Part shown: positions 23,401-34,360 of the stretch, piece after piece
Position numbering within the stretch: position 1 is the stretch's first letter
Layout: every line of letters begins with the position of its first letter
DNA from: Pleurodeles waltl
Taxonomy: Eukaryota; Chordata; Amphibia; Caudata; Salamandridae
DNA length: 64,000 nt
Assembly: GCF_031143425.1 (NCBI RefSeq)
Contig: NC_090441.1
Coordinates: 219,600,928-219,664,927, forward strand
Direction of reading: 5' to 3'
Position numbers and translations under genes: made by a program
The notes under the pieces: model-generated
What the model was told of the DNA's origin: nothing
Database searches by the model: none
Seen by the model: only the letters and a program-made list of their open reading frames with translations

Positions 23401-23500
23401 AAGCTGCTAGACACCCTATACACTAATAAGGGATAACTGGGCCTGGTGCAAGGTGCAAGTACCCCTTGGTACTCACTACAAGCCAGTCCAGCCTCCTACA
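20420..23500 (+). repeat. 3' LTR of Gypsy element 1 (3081 bp)
   Basis: Same length and termini as the 5' LTR at 8854-11934, with scattered single-base differences. It is followed at once by the CTGGG target duplication. Confidence 0.93.
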
Positions 23501-23505
23501 CTGGG

Positions 23506-23945
23506 AATGTGTCAAAATGCTGTGCATCCCCAGGGGAGGAGTAACGAGGAGAAATATCTTTATTCTCTTCGTTACTCTCTCTTTCTATGTGTGCTGCATC
23601 ATGCAGCACACATAGAAAGAGGAAAATGCCTCTCAGGATTGTTTTTGTGCAGGAAGGTGTTCCTTCCTGCACAAAAACATCCTGCTTACAACTCAGGCAC
23701 CATTTCACAATAGTGCAAGGGTGCCTGTGTTGGCGCTAGCCAGCACATTGTGCGCCAGTGCAGGGAAGAGACAGGAAAGCACCATATTATGTTAAATATG
23801 GTGCATTCCTGCCCTTTCCCTTTCATGCAGCACAGCAAGGTGACTTGCTGTGCTGCATGATTTTTTCATAAATATATCCCTTAAGTTATAACTATAACTT
23901 AAGAATTTCTCATGTTTGTGTATTTTAAGTTAGCTATAATTATGC
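23506..23945. repeat. string of six adjacent hairpins
   Basis: Stems: 23540-23553/23563-23576 (one mismatch); 23579-23599/23601-23621 (perfect, 21 bp); 23641-23657/23662-23678 (perfect, 17 bp); 23727-23746 (8-bp arms, one mismatch); 23779-23788/23795-23804 (perfect, 10 bp); 23823-23839/23844-23860 (perfect, 17 bp). Stems two and six share the word ATGCAGCACA. An AT-rich tail follows. No coding potential is visible. It is probably the right half of the repeat interrupted by element 1. Confidence 0.8.
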
Positions 23946-24011
23946 TTTAACCTTTGCTTTTTACATTGAATTTCAAAGGTTTGTATTTTTTATTTAAAAT
24001 GTGTTTCAAAT

Positions 24012-24182
24012 CGCAGAGTGGAGTGTCGTCAAGTAGAGTGCTGTTAAGTGGAGTGTTGGAGAGTACAGTGGAGGAATATTTCGTACAGTGGAGGAGTGTT
24101 TCGTACAGTGGAGTGTCGTACAGTAGAGTAGAGTGGAGTGGAGTAGAGTGGATTGGTGTAGCATTGAGTGATGTGTCATGGT
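24012..24182. repeat. GAGTGGAGT-type satellite island 1
   Basis: Degenerate array of GTGGAGTGT, GTACAGTGGAG and AGAGTGGAGTGGAGT words. The same word family occurs at 42855-43372, 46528-46652 and 60959-61066. Confidence 0.8.
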
Positions 24183-24328
24183 TACCAGTATGCAGTGACA
24201 AAATTTAGAGGAGAGAGAGCATAATCACTGGGGTCCTGGTTAGCAGAATCCCAGTGAACACAGTCAAACCCACTGATATCACGCAGAAAATGGGGGTAAC
24301 TATGCCAAAAAGAGGGTACTTTCCTACA
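24183..24328 (-). repeat. LTR start fragment, reversed (family D)
   Basis: Read on the minus strand it starts TGTAGGAAAGTACCCTCTTT and continues like the first 140 bp of the other LTRs. It ends exactly at the LTR terminus (24328) and abuts a plus-strand LTR interior. Confidence 0.75.
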
Positions 24329-25025
24329 CCTGGACTGTCCTGTGCTTCTTGGACTTGGTCCCATTCTTCCACAGGTCTTCAGGTCCAGGAATCCACTGTT
24401 GGAGTCTTGCAGTCTCTTCTGGTTCTTGCATAATCGTCTTTCTCGTGTTCGTGTGTGTTCTGGGAAAGTTACTGTGATTTACTCCTGCTTTCCTGGGCTC
24501 TGGGGTGGGTTCTATTACTTACCTTTGGTCTTTTCTAAGACTCCCAGCGCCCATCTACACACTACACTTGCCTAGGTGGGAAACCGACTTTCGCATTCCA
24601 CTTTCTTAGTATATGGTTTATGTTCCCCCAGGCCCATTTCTAACTATTGTGATTTTCACTAATTGCACTGTTTTCTAACTGTTTTTATTGCTATTTCTGC
24701 AAACTAGTGTATATAAGTTCTGTATTACTTACCTCCTAAGAGAGTATAGTCTCTATGGTATTTTTGGTGTTTGTGTCACCAAAATAAAGAACCTTTATTT
24801 TGTAACACAGAGTATTTTCTTTCATGTGTGTGAGTACTGTGTGACTACAGTGGTATTGCATGAGCTTTACATGTCTCCTAGTTATGCTTTGGCTGCTCAT
24901 CCACACTATCCCTAGAGAGCCTGGCTTCTAGACACTGACTACATTTCACTAATAAACTGTAACTGGACCTGGTATAAGGTGTAAGTACCTTAGGTACTCA
25001 CTACAAACCAGGCCAGACTCCTACA
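24329..25025 (+). repeat. 3'-terminal part of a family D LTR
   Basis: Matches the last ~700 bp of the family A/B LTRs with moderate divergence. It keeps the TTCCACAG acceptor-like site and AATAAA (24783-24788), and ends GACTCCTACA. TTGGTGGTGCAGCGGTGGGA, a primer-binding site, follows at 25026. The first ~2.3 kb of this LTR is missing. Confidence 0.82.
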
Positions 25026-25210
25026 TTGGTGGTGCAGCGGTGGGATAAGTACTTGCAATTGCCTTATCACTCTGTCACTGGTGCTTTCCACAGGAACGAA
25101 TACTCTATACCTAGTGTTACACAAATATATCTAGTACAGGGTTCTAGTCTCTTACTTTCCTTTCCAAGAGACCAGAGGTTAGGTACACAACACTAACACA
25201 CACTCACATT

Positions 25211-26075
25211 ATGTGTACTGCTGGGCCTAGCTCTGAGGCCATGGGTACTCCCTATGAAGGCATGACCTTCAAGGAATTGAAAGGGCTTTGCTCAGACAGG
25301 AAACTAGATGTAGGGAAGAACCCCAATAAGAATTTTCTTCTGAGCCTCCTTCGTCAAGATGACCAGGAACATGCTGGTAACCAGGAGGAGGAGGAAGATC
25401 CAATACCCATAGAATCAGAGAATCATCCTTCAGATTCAGAGGATGGCTCTTCGAAAGATATTACACCTAGCAGACCTACTAGTGTAGCTGGCAATGGGAG
25501 GGATAGTCACTCAGATAGGGCTCCCTTCACACCCAGAGCTCAAGTCACTAGGGTCACAAAAGTTAGGGAAAGGTCTACCTCTGCACATTCCAATATCACC
25601 TCAGTGTCTGAGGGATCCCATGGTTCAACTCCAGGTGATGACTCCATAGATAGGGAGCTCAGGAAACTGAGACTGGAGGAGGCCAGGCTGAGGCTGCAGC
25701 AGCAACAGCTAGCCTTAGATAGGGAGGCCTTGGCCATGGAAAGGGAAAGGCAGGGGTTAAGGTTAGTTCACCATGGTGGCAGCAGCAGCAGTTTCAGGAG
25801 TTATGGAGTTAGGGAGGACACCACTGACTCTAGAAATCTGCACAAAATGGTTCCCCCATACAAGGAGGGAGATGCTATTTACAAGTGGTTTGCTGCACTT
25901 GAGAGGACCTGCAAAGGTCAGAGGGTCCCTCAAAGGCAGTGGGCTGCTATTCTGTGGTTATTCTTTTCTGACAAGGGGAGGGATAGACTTCTCACTGTCA
26001 GAGAAAAAGACTCAGACAACTATGGTATTCTTACAACTGCACACTTGGATGGATTTGGCTTAACCACTGAACAAT
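25211..26075 (+). pseudogene. Gag fragment of the family D Gmr1-type element
   Basis: ATG at 25211 starts about 288 codons homologous to the Gag of elements 1-3 but clearly diverged. It has an N-terminal block (MTFKELKGLCSDRKLDVGKN), an acidic linker, a coiled coil rich in RLRLQQQQLAL, and the capsid block KWFAALERTC. It stops where the LTR of element 2 begins at 26076, so the SCAN-like segment, zinc knuckle and pol are gone. The cut at ACAAT|TGTAGG marks where element 2 inserted. Confidence 0.85.
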
Positions 26076-29068
26076 TGTAGGAAAGTACCATCTTGCCTGG
26101 CATGTTACCCCCATTTTTCACTGTATATATGTTGTTTTAGTTGTATGTGTCACTGGGACCCTGTTCTCCAGGGCCCCAGTGGTCATAAGTGTGCCTGAAT
26201 GTGTTACCTGTGTAGTGACTAACTGTCTCACTGAGGCTCTGCTAATCAGAACCTCAGTGGTTATGCTCTCTCATTTCTTTCAAATTGTCACTAACAGGCT
26301 AGTGACCAATTTTACCAATTTACATTGGCTTACTGGAACACCCTTATAATTCCCTAGTATATGGTACTGAGGTACCCAGGGTATTGGGGTTCCAGGAGAT
26401 CCCTATGGGCTGCTGCATTTCTTTTGCCACCCATAGGGAGCTCTGACAATTCTTACACAGGCCTGCCACTGCAGCCTGAGTGAAATAACTTCCACGTTAT
26501 TTCACAGCCATTTTACACTGCACTTAAGTAACTTATAAGTCACCTATATGTCTAACCTTTACCTGGTAAAGGTTAGGTGCAAAGTTACTTAGTGTGAGGG
26601 CACCCTGGCACTAGCCAAGGTGCCACCACATTGTTCAGGGCCAATTCCCTGAACTTTGTGAGTGCGGGGACACCATTACACGCGTGCACTACATATAGGT
26701 CACTACCTATATGTAGCTTCACAATGGTAACTCCGAATATGGCCATGTAACATGTCTAAGATCATGGAATTGCCCCCTCTATGCCATCCTGGCATTATTT
26801 CTACAATTCCATGATCCCAGTGGTCTGTAGCACAGACCCTGGTACTGCCAAACTGCCTTTCCTGGGGTTTCACTGCAGCTGCTGCTGCTGCCAACCCCTC
26901 AGACAGGTTTCTGCCCCCCTGGGGTCAAGCCAGGCTTGTCCCAGGATGGCAGAACAAAGGACTTCCTCTGAGAGAGGGTGTTACACCCTCTCCCTTTGGA
27001 AAATGGTGTGAAGGCAGGGGAGGAGTAGCCTCCCCCAGCCTCTGGAAATGCTTTCTTGGGCACAGATGTGCCCAATTCTGCATAAGCCAGTCTACACCGG
27101 TTCAGGGACCCCTTAGCCCCTGCTCTGGCGCGAAACTGGACAAAGGAAAGGGGAGTGACCACTCCCCTGACCTGCACCTCCCCTGGGAGGTGTCCAGAGC
27201 TCCTCCAGTGTGCTCCAGACCTCTGCCATCTTGGAAACAGAGGTGCTGCCAGCACACTGGACTGCTCTGAGTGGCCAGTGCCACCAGGTGACGTCAGAGA
27301 CTCCTTCTGATAGGCTCCTTCAGGTGTTAGTAGCCTATCCTCTCTCCTAAGTAGCCAAACCCTCTTTTCTGGCTATTTAGGGTCTCTGTCTCTGGGGAAA
27401 CTTTAGATAACGAATGCAAGAGCTCATCAGAGTTCCTCTGCATCTCTCTCTTCACCTTCTGCCAAGGAATCGACTGCTGACCGCGCTGGAAGCCTGCAAA
27501 ACTGCAACATAGTAGCAAAGACGACTACTGCAACTCTGTAACGCTGATCCTGCTGCCTTCTCGACTGTTTTCCTGGTGGTGCATGCTGTGGGGGTAGTCT
27601 GCCTCCTCTCTGCACTAGAAGCTCCGAAGAAATCTCCCGTGGGTCGACGGAATCTTCCCCCTGCTACCGCAGGCACCAAAAAGCTGCAATACCGGTCCCT
27701 TGGGTCTCCTCTCAGCACGACGAGCGAGGTCCCTTGAATCCAGCAACTCTGTCCAAGTGACTCCCACAGTCCAGTGACTCTTCAGTCCAAGTTTGGTGGA
27801 GGTAAGTCCTTGCCTCCCCACGCCAGACTGCATTGTTGGAAACCGCGTCTATTGCAAATACTCCGGCTTCCGTGCACTTCCGGCGGAAATCCTTTGTGCA
27901 CAGCCAAGCCTGGGTCCACAGCACTCTAACCTGCATTGCACGACTTTCTAAGTTGGTCTCCGGCGACGTGGGACTCCTTTGTGCAACTTAGGCGAGCCCC
28001 GTTTCACGCATCCTCGTAGTGCCTATTTCTGGCACTTCTCCGGGTGCTACCTGCTGCTAACAGGGCTCGTTGTCTTGCTCGACGTCCCTTCTATCTTCTG
28101 GTCCAATTTGCGACCTCCTGGTCCCTCCTGGGCCACAGCAGCATCCAAAAACGCTAACCGCACGATTTGCAGCTAGCAAGGCTTGTTGGCATTCTTTCGG
28201 CGGGAAAACACTTCTGCACAACTCTCCACGGCGAGAGGGATCCGTCCACCAAAGGGGAAGTCTCTAGCCCTTTTGGTTCCTGCAGAAACCGCAGCTTCTT
28301 CTGTCCAGTAGTAGCTTCTTTGCACCCGCAGCTGGCATTTCCTGGGCATCTGCCCATCGCCGACTTGCTTGTGACTTTTGGACTTGGTTCCCTTGTTCCA
28401 CAGGTACCCTAGATTGGAAATCCACAGTTGTTGCATTGTTGGTTTGTGTCTTTCCTGCATTATTCCTCTATCACGACTTCTTTGTCTTTTGGGAAACTTC
28501 AGTGCACTTTGCACTCACTTTTCAGGGTCTTGGGGAGGGCTAATTTTCTAACTCTCACTATTTTCTAATAGTCCCAGCGACCCTCTACAAGGTCACATAG
28601 GTTTGGGGTCCATTCGTGGTTCGCATTCCACTTTTGGAGTATATGGTTTGTGTTGCCCCTATCCCTATGTGTCCCCATTGCATTCTATTGTAACTATACA
28701 TTGTTTGCACTGTTTTCTAAGACTATACTGCATATTTTTGGTATTGTGTACATATAACTTGTGTATATTTGCTATCCTCATACTGAGGGTACACTCTAAG
28801 ATACTTTGGCATATTGTCATAAAAATAAAGTACCTTTATTTTTAGTATAACTGTGTATTGTGTTTTCTTATGATATTGTGCAAGTGACACTTGTGGTACT
28901 GTAGTAGCTTCACACGTCTCCTAGTTCAGCCTAAGCTGCTCTGCTAAGCTACCATTATCTATCAGCCTAAGCTGCTAGACACCCTATACACTAATAAGGG
29001 ATAACTGGGCCTGGTGCAAGGTGCAAGTACCCCTTGGTACTCACTACAAGCCAGTCCAGCCTCCTACA
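26076..29068 (+). repeat. 5' LTR of Gypsy element 2 (2993 bp, family B)
   Basis: Starts TGTAGGAAAGTACCATCTTG and ends CTCCTACA. The first 150 bp differ from family A; the rest is closely related, including the palindromes, the GAGGTAAGT site and AATAAA. Confidence 0.92.
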
Positions 29069-29069
29069 T

Positions 29070-29089
29070 TGGTTGTGCAGCGGTGGGAT
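29070..29089 (+). other. primer-binding site of element 2
   Basis: TGGTTGTGCAGCGGTGGGAT, identical to the site of element 1, directly after the LTR. Confidence 0.7.
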
Positions 29090-29338
29090 AAGTGCTTTGA
29101 GACTACTTACCACTCTTGTCATTGTACTTTTCATAAGAGAAAAATATACAAAACAAGTTCAGTGTGTGTACACAGTGCTAAAAAGTTTTGCATTTCCTCT
29201 TTTCACTCTTTTCTAAGTGCTGAAAAGTACATCTAAACTTTCTAAAAAGTTCTAAAAAGTTTAAAACGTTTTTTTCTGTCTTTCTAAAAGTTCTGAAAAC
29301 GTTTTTCTCTTTTTTAATCACTTTAACTCTCTCTAAAA

Positions 29339-31179
29339 ATGTCTGGCACAGGCCAAAATGTTGATCTGTCCAAACTTGCATATGACCACCTTAGCTGGAA
29401 AGGAGCAAGGAGTCTCTGTGTAGAGAGAGGGTTGAGTGTAGGGAAGAATCCTTCCTTGGAATTGTTGCTTAATATGCTTAGAGAACACGATAAGCCAAAG
29501 GGGCCACATCTGTTGAAAAAGTAGCAAATGGTTCCCAATCTGATTCAGGGACTCCCCCAGGAACAGATTCAGGAAAGAAAGTTCCTAGCCTGCCCATTAC
29601 TAGACAGTCTAGCATAGTTGGTAATGATGGAGAGCCACACCATACAAATAGTGTTGTCTCACATCATAGCAAAAGCATTTATTCTCACCACACTGGTAGT
29701 GATGTTTCTGTTAGCCAAGCTGTTAGGGTGGCTTCTGTAAGGGACAGGTCTCCTTCTGTTCATTCTTCTGTGTCTAAGAATGTCCCTCCCACCAACCCTG
29801 ATGACAGAATGTTAGAGAGGGAACTCAATAAGTTGAGGGTGGAACAAACCAGACTGAAGCTTAAGAAGCAACAGCTGGATTTGAATAGACAGTCTTTTGA
29901 ACTAGAAAAGGAAAGACAGAAGTTGGGGTTAGATACCCATGGTGGCAGCAGCAGTATTCCCCATAGTCATCCTGTAAAAGAGCATGATTCCAGGAATCTG
30001 CACAAGATAGTTCCCCCTTATAAGGAGGGGGATGACATTAACAAGTGGTTTGCTGCACTTGAGAGGGCCTGTGTTGTACAGGATGTCCCTCAAAGGCAGT
30101 GGGCTGCTATCCTATGGCTATCATTTAGTGGAAAAGGTAGGGATAGGCTCCTTAATGTGAAAGAAAGTGATGCCAATAATTTCCATGTTCTTAAGAATGC
30201 ACTCCTGGATGGTTATGGCTTAACCACTGAACAATACAGGATAAAGTTCAGAGAGACCAAAAAGGAGTCTTCACAAGACTGGGTTGATTTTGTTGACCAT
30301 TCAGTGAAGGCCTTGGAGGGGTGGTTACATGGCAGTAATGTTACTGATTATGACAGCCTGTATAACTTGATCCTGAGAGAGCATATTCTTAATAATTGTG
30401 TGTCTGATTTGTTGCACCAGTACTTGGTGGACTCTGATCTGACCTCTCCCCAAGAATTGGGAAAGAAGGCAGACAAATGGGTCAGAACAAGAGTGAACAG
30501 AAAAGTTCATACAGGGGGTGACAAAGATGGCAAGAAGAAGGATGGTAAGTCTTCTGACAAGGGTGGGGACAAATCTAAAAATGAGTCTTCATCAGGCCCA
30601 CAAAAACACTCTGGTGGGGGTGGTGGGCCCAAATCCTCTTCAAATCAGAACAAGGAAAAGAAACCATGGTGCTATTTATGTAATATAAAAGGCCATTGGA
30701 CAACAGATCCCAGTTGTCCAAAGAAAAGCACCAAGCCTCCTACCACTACAACCCCTACTGCTACACCTAGTGTCCCTACTAATAGCAGTGGTGGTGGGAG
30801 CAAACCTACTAATAGCCAATCCAAGGGAGTAGCTGGGCTCACTATTGGTAACTTAGTTGGGGTTGGTCTTATTAGGGAGACCACAGAGGCTGTGTTAGTC
30901 TCTGAGGGGGCTATTGATTTAGCCAACTTAGTTGCTTGTCCCCTTAATATGGATAAGTACAAGCAGCTACCCCTAATAAATGGTGTTGAGGTTCAGGCCT
31001 ACAGGGACACTGGTGCCAGTGTGACTATGGTCATAGAGAAACTGGTCCACCCTGAACAACACCTACTTGGTCACCAGTACCAAGTAACCGATGCTCACAA
31101 CAACACACTTAGCCACCCCATGGCTGTTGTAAATCTCAACTGGGGGGGGGGGTTACTGGTCCAAAGAAAGTTGTGGTAG
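29339..31179 (+). pseudogene. Gag-protease of element 2, frameshifted
   Basis: ATG 29339 opens the Gag N-terminus (LSKLAYDHLSWKGARS). An indel at about 29490 shifts the frame, and the first frame ends at 29524. The rest of Gag continues in the second frame to 31179: coiled coil, KWFAALE capsid block, SCAN-like segment, CX2CX4HX6C zinc knuckle (CYLCNIKGH) and protease DTGAS. The frame is lost again at a run of 10 G at 31142-31151, where the intact copy has 9. Both breaks are small and may be real decay or homopolymer errors. Confidence 0.85.
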
Positions 31180-34100
31180 CCTCAGATTTACCTGTAGACT
31201 GTCTACTAGGAAATGATTTGGAGACATCAGCTTGGTCAGATGTGGAGTTGGAGGCCCATGCAGCAATGCTGGGCATCCCAGGGCATATTTTTGCTTTAAC
31301 CAGGGCTCAGGCCAAAAAGCAAAAAGGACAGGGAAGCTTGGATCCTGGAACAATGGACCAAGTGCTCCCTAAAGCTAGGGCTAGTAGAAGCAAACCACTT
31401 CCTACTATCCCTCCCTCTACAGTGGATTCTACTTCTGAGGAAGAAGAATTCCCTCCCTATGCAGAACCTACACCAGAGGAGCTTGAAGCAGACACTGCTG
31501 AGCTTTTGGGTGAAGGAGGGCCTGCCAGAGAGGAGCTGAGTGTGGCACAGCAAACCTGTCCCACATTAGAGGATCTGAGACAGCAAGCTGTCAAACAGGC
31601 TAATGGGGATGTCAGTGACTCTCACAGAGTTTACTGGGAGGACAATCTCTTGTATACTGAGGCAAGGGATACTAAACCTGGAGCTGCCAGGAGATTAGTA
31701 ATTCCTCAGGAGTACAGAAAGTTCCTCCTAACTCTAGCCCACAACATTCCCCTAGCTGGGCATCTGGGACAAGTGAAAACTTGGGACAGGCTTGTTCCCT
31801 TGTTTCATTGGCCTAGAATGTCTGAGGACACAAAAGAGTTTTGTAAGTCCTGTGAAACCTGTCAAGCCAGTGGCAAGACAGGTGGAACTCCAAAGGCACC
31901 CCTTATTCCACTGCCTGTGGTTGGGGTTCCCTTTGAAAGGGTAGGGGTTGACATAGTTGGCCCCCTTGACCCTCCTACTGCTTCAGGCAATAGATTCATC
32001 TTGGTGGTAGTGGACCATGCCACAAGATACCCTGAAGCTATTCCTTTAAGGACCACTACAGCTCCTGCAGTGGCAAAGGCCCTCCTGGGAATATTTTCCA
32101 GGGTGGGCTTCCCAAAGGAAGTAGTATCAGACAGGGGAAGCAATTTCATGTCTGCATACTTAAAGGCCATGTGGAAGGAGTGTGGTGTGACTTATAAGTT
32201 CACTACACCCTATCATCCACAAACTAATGGACTGGTGGAGAGATTTAACAAAACTCTCAAAGGCATGATTATGGGTCTCCCTGAAAAACTCCGCAGGAGA
32301 TGGGATATCCTTCTACCATGCCTCCTTTTTGCCTACAGGGAGGTACCCCAGAAAGGAGTGGGCTTCAGCCCCTTTGAACTTCTTTTTGGACACCCTGTTA
32401 GGGGTCCACTCACACTTGTCAAGGAGGGTTGGGAACAACCTTTAAAAGCTCCAAAACAAGATATTGTGGACTATGTACTTGGCCTCAGATCAAGGATGGC
32501 TGAGTATATGAAAAAGGCCAGTAAAAACCTTCAGGCCAGCCAAGAGCTCCTGAAGCAATGGCATGATCAGAAGGCTGTTTTGGTTCAGTACCAACCAGGG
32601 CAGAAAGTGTGGGTCTTGGAGCCTGTGGCCCCAAGAGCACTCCAAGATAAATGGAGTGGTCCCCACACAATTGTTGAGAAAAAGGGTGAAGTCACCTACT
32701 TGGTTGACTTAGGCACTGCCAGGAGTCCCCTTAGGGTGCTCCATGTCAACCGCCTGAAACCCTACTATGACAGGGCTGATCTCACCCTGCTCATGGCAAC
32801 TGATGAGGGACAGGAAGAAGACAGTGATCCTCTACCTGATCTCTTCTCTTCCACAGAACAAGATGCTCTTGTGGAAGGTGTAGTTTTGGCTGATTGTCTT
32901 ACTGCTGAGCAGAAAGACCATTGCATAAATCTCCTAGACCAATTCTCTGAACTCTTCTCTACTGTGCCAGGTACCACGTCTTGGTGTGAGCACACTATAG
33001 AAACTGGAGACAGCTTGCCTGTCAAAAGTAAGATCTATAGTCAGCCTGACCATGTCAGGGACTGCATAAAGCAAGAAGTCCAGAAAATGTTAGAACTAGG
33101 AGTGGTTGAGCACTCTGAAAGTCCATGGGCTTCTCCTGTGGTACTTGTACCAAAACCCCATTCCAAAGATGGAAAGAAGGAAATGCGGTTTTGTGTAGAC
33201 TACAGAGGTCTCAACTTGGTAACCAAAACTGATGCTCACCCTATACCCAGGGCAGATGAGCTGATAGATACACTGGCATCTGCCAAGTATCTAAGCACTT
33301 TTGACTTGACTGCAGGGTATTGGCAGATCAAATTGTCAGAAGATGCTAAACCTAAAACTGCATTTTCAACCATTGGAGGACATTACCAGTTCATTGTAAT
33401 GCCTTTTGGTTTGAAAAATGCACCTGCCACTTTTCAGAGGTTGGTGAACACAGTCCTGCAAGGGCTGGAAGCTTTCAGTGCAGCATATTTGGACGATATA
33501 GGTGTCTTTAGCTCCAGCTGGGATGATCACCTGGTCCACCTATGGAAAGTTTTAGAGGCCCTGCAAAAGGCAGGCCTCACTATCAAGGCTTCAAAGTGCC
33601 AGATAGGGCAGGGTAAGGTGGTTTATCTGGGACACCTTGTTGGTGGGGAACAGATTGCACCACTTCAGGGGAAAATCCAAACTATCATAGACTGGGTTCC
33701 CCCTACTACTCAGACTCAGGTGAGAGCCTTCCTAGGCCTCACTGGGTATTACAGGAGGTACATTAAGAACTATGGCTCCATTGCAGCCCCTCTTAATGAC
33801 CTCACATCCAAGAAAATGCCTAAAAAGGTATTATGGACAGCAAACTGTCAGAAAGCTTTTGAGGAGCTGAAGCAGGCCATGTGCTCTGCACCTGTCCTGA
33901 AAAGCCCTTGTTACTCTAAAACATTCTATGTCCAAACTGATGCATCTGAATTAGGAGTAGGGGCAGTCCTATCACAACTTAATTCTGAGGGCCAGGATCA
34001 ACCTGTTGCTTTTATTAGTAGGAGGTTGACCCCTAGAGAAAAGCGTTGGTCTGCCATTGAGAGGGAGGCCTCTGCTGTGGTCTGGGCACTGAAGAAGTTG

Positions 34101-34325
34101 AGGCCATACCTGTTTGGCACTCACTTCATTGTTCAGACAGACCACAAACCTCTACTTTGGCTAAAACAAATGAAAGGTGAAAATCCTAAATTGTTGAGGT
34201 GGTCCATATCCCTACAGGGAATGGACTATACAGTGGAACATAGACCTGGGAGTAGCCACTCCAATGCAGATGGACTCTCCAGATATTTCCACTTAGACAA
34301 TGAAGACTCATCAGGTCATGGCTAG
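31173..34325 (+). CDS. integrase-reverse transcriptase-RNase H of element 2
   Basis: Open for 1050 codons. The end of the protease region comes first. Next is integrase, with an HHCC zinc site (HNIPLAGH...CKSCETC), then the catalytic D in VDIVGP, D in SDRGSN and E in LVERFNK. Then come reverse transcriptase (FDLTAGYWQI, MPFGLKNAP, YLDD) and RNase H (QTDASELG, EREAS, TDHKPLLW, NADGLS). Integrase precedes RT, as in the Gmr1 clade and unlike most Gypsy elements. It would normally be made as part of a Gag-pol fusion, so in this copy expression depends on the upstream frame breaks. Confidence 0.92.
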   Translation: MVASDLPVDCLLGNDLETSAWSDVELEAHAAMLGIPGHIFALTRAQAKKQKGQGSLDPGTMDQVLPKARASRSKPLPTIPPSTVDSTSEEEEFPPYAEPTPEELEADTAELLGEGGPAREELSVAQQTCPTLEDLRQQAVKQANGDVSDSHRVYWEDNLLYTEARDTKPGAARRLVIPQEYRKFLLTLAHNIPLAGHLGQVKTWDRLVPLFHWPRMSEDTKEFCKSCETCQASGKTGGTPKAPLIPLPVVGVPFERVGVDIVGPLDPPTASGNRFILVVVDHATRYPEAIPLRTTTAPAVAKALLGIFSRVGFPKEVVSDRGSNFMSAYLKAMWKECGVTYKFTTPYHPQTNGLVERFNKTLKGMIMGLPEKLRRRWDILLPCLLFAYREVPQKGVGFSPFELLFGHPVRGPLTLVKEGWEQPLKAPKQDIVDYVLGLRSRMAEYMKKASKNLQASQELLKQWHDQKAVLVQYQPGQKVWVLEPVAPRALQDKWSGPHTIVEKKGEVTYLVDLGTARSPLRVLHVNRLKPYYDRADLTLLMATDEGQEEDSDPLPDLFSSTEQDALVEGVVLADCLTAEQKDHCINLLDQFSELFSTVPGTTSWCEHTIETGDSLPVKSKIYSQPDHVRDCIKQEVQKMLELGVVEHSESPWASPVVLVPKPHSKDGKKEMRFCVDYRGLNLVTKTDAHPIPRADELIDTLASAKYLSTFDLTAGYWQIKLSEDAKPKTAFSTIGGHYQFIVMPFGLKNAPATFQRLVNTVLQGLEAFSAAYLDDIGVFSSSWDDHLVHLWKVLEALQKAGLTIKASKCQIGQGKVVYLGHLVGGEQIAPLQGKIQTIIDWVPPTTQTQVRAFLGLTGYYRRYIKNYGSIAAPLNDLTSKKMPKKVLWTANCQKAFEELKQAMCSAPVLKSPCYSKTFYVQTDASELGVGAVLSQLNSEGQDQPVAFISRRLTPREKRWSAIEREASAVVWALKKLRPYLFGTHFIVQTDHKPLLWLKQMKGENPKLLRWSISLQGMDYTVEHRPGSSHSNADGLSRYFHLDNEDSSGHG

Positions 34326-34340
34326 TCTTATTGTCCTTCG

Positions 34341-34360
34341 TTTGGGGGGGGGGGGGGTTG
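34341..34360 (+). other. oligo-G polypurine tract of element 2
   Basis: TTT, 14 G and TTG directly before the 3' LTR. Confidence 0.75.

Larger units (their letters stand above)
8854..23500 (+). mobile_element. Gypsy element 1: non-autonomous Gmr1-type LTR retrotransposon, family A
   Basis: A complete insertion with two LTRs of exactly 3081 bp (8854-11934 and 20420-23500). It is flanked by the perfect 5-bp target duplication CTGGG (8849-8853 and 23501-23505). Between the LTRs lie a primer-binding site, a Gag-protease frame and an oligo-G polypurine tract. Integrase, reverse transcriptase and RNase H are all absent. By eye the LTRs differ at about nine of the first 600 positions, so the insertion is fairly recent. 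A DIRS element (13236-18759) later inserted into gag. Without the DIRS the element is about 9.1 kb. The missing enzymes imply mobilisation in trans by a full-length relative such as the copy at 47642-58894. Confidence 0.93.

Noticed and set aside
31173..34325. Ty1/copia classification from integrase-before-RT order
   Set aside because: The RT, integrase and RNase H blocks are Gypsy-like and the same order is known for Gmr1 elements.
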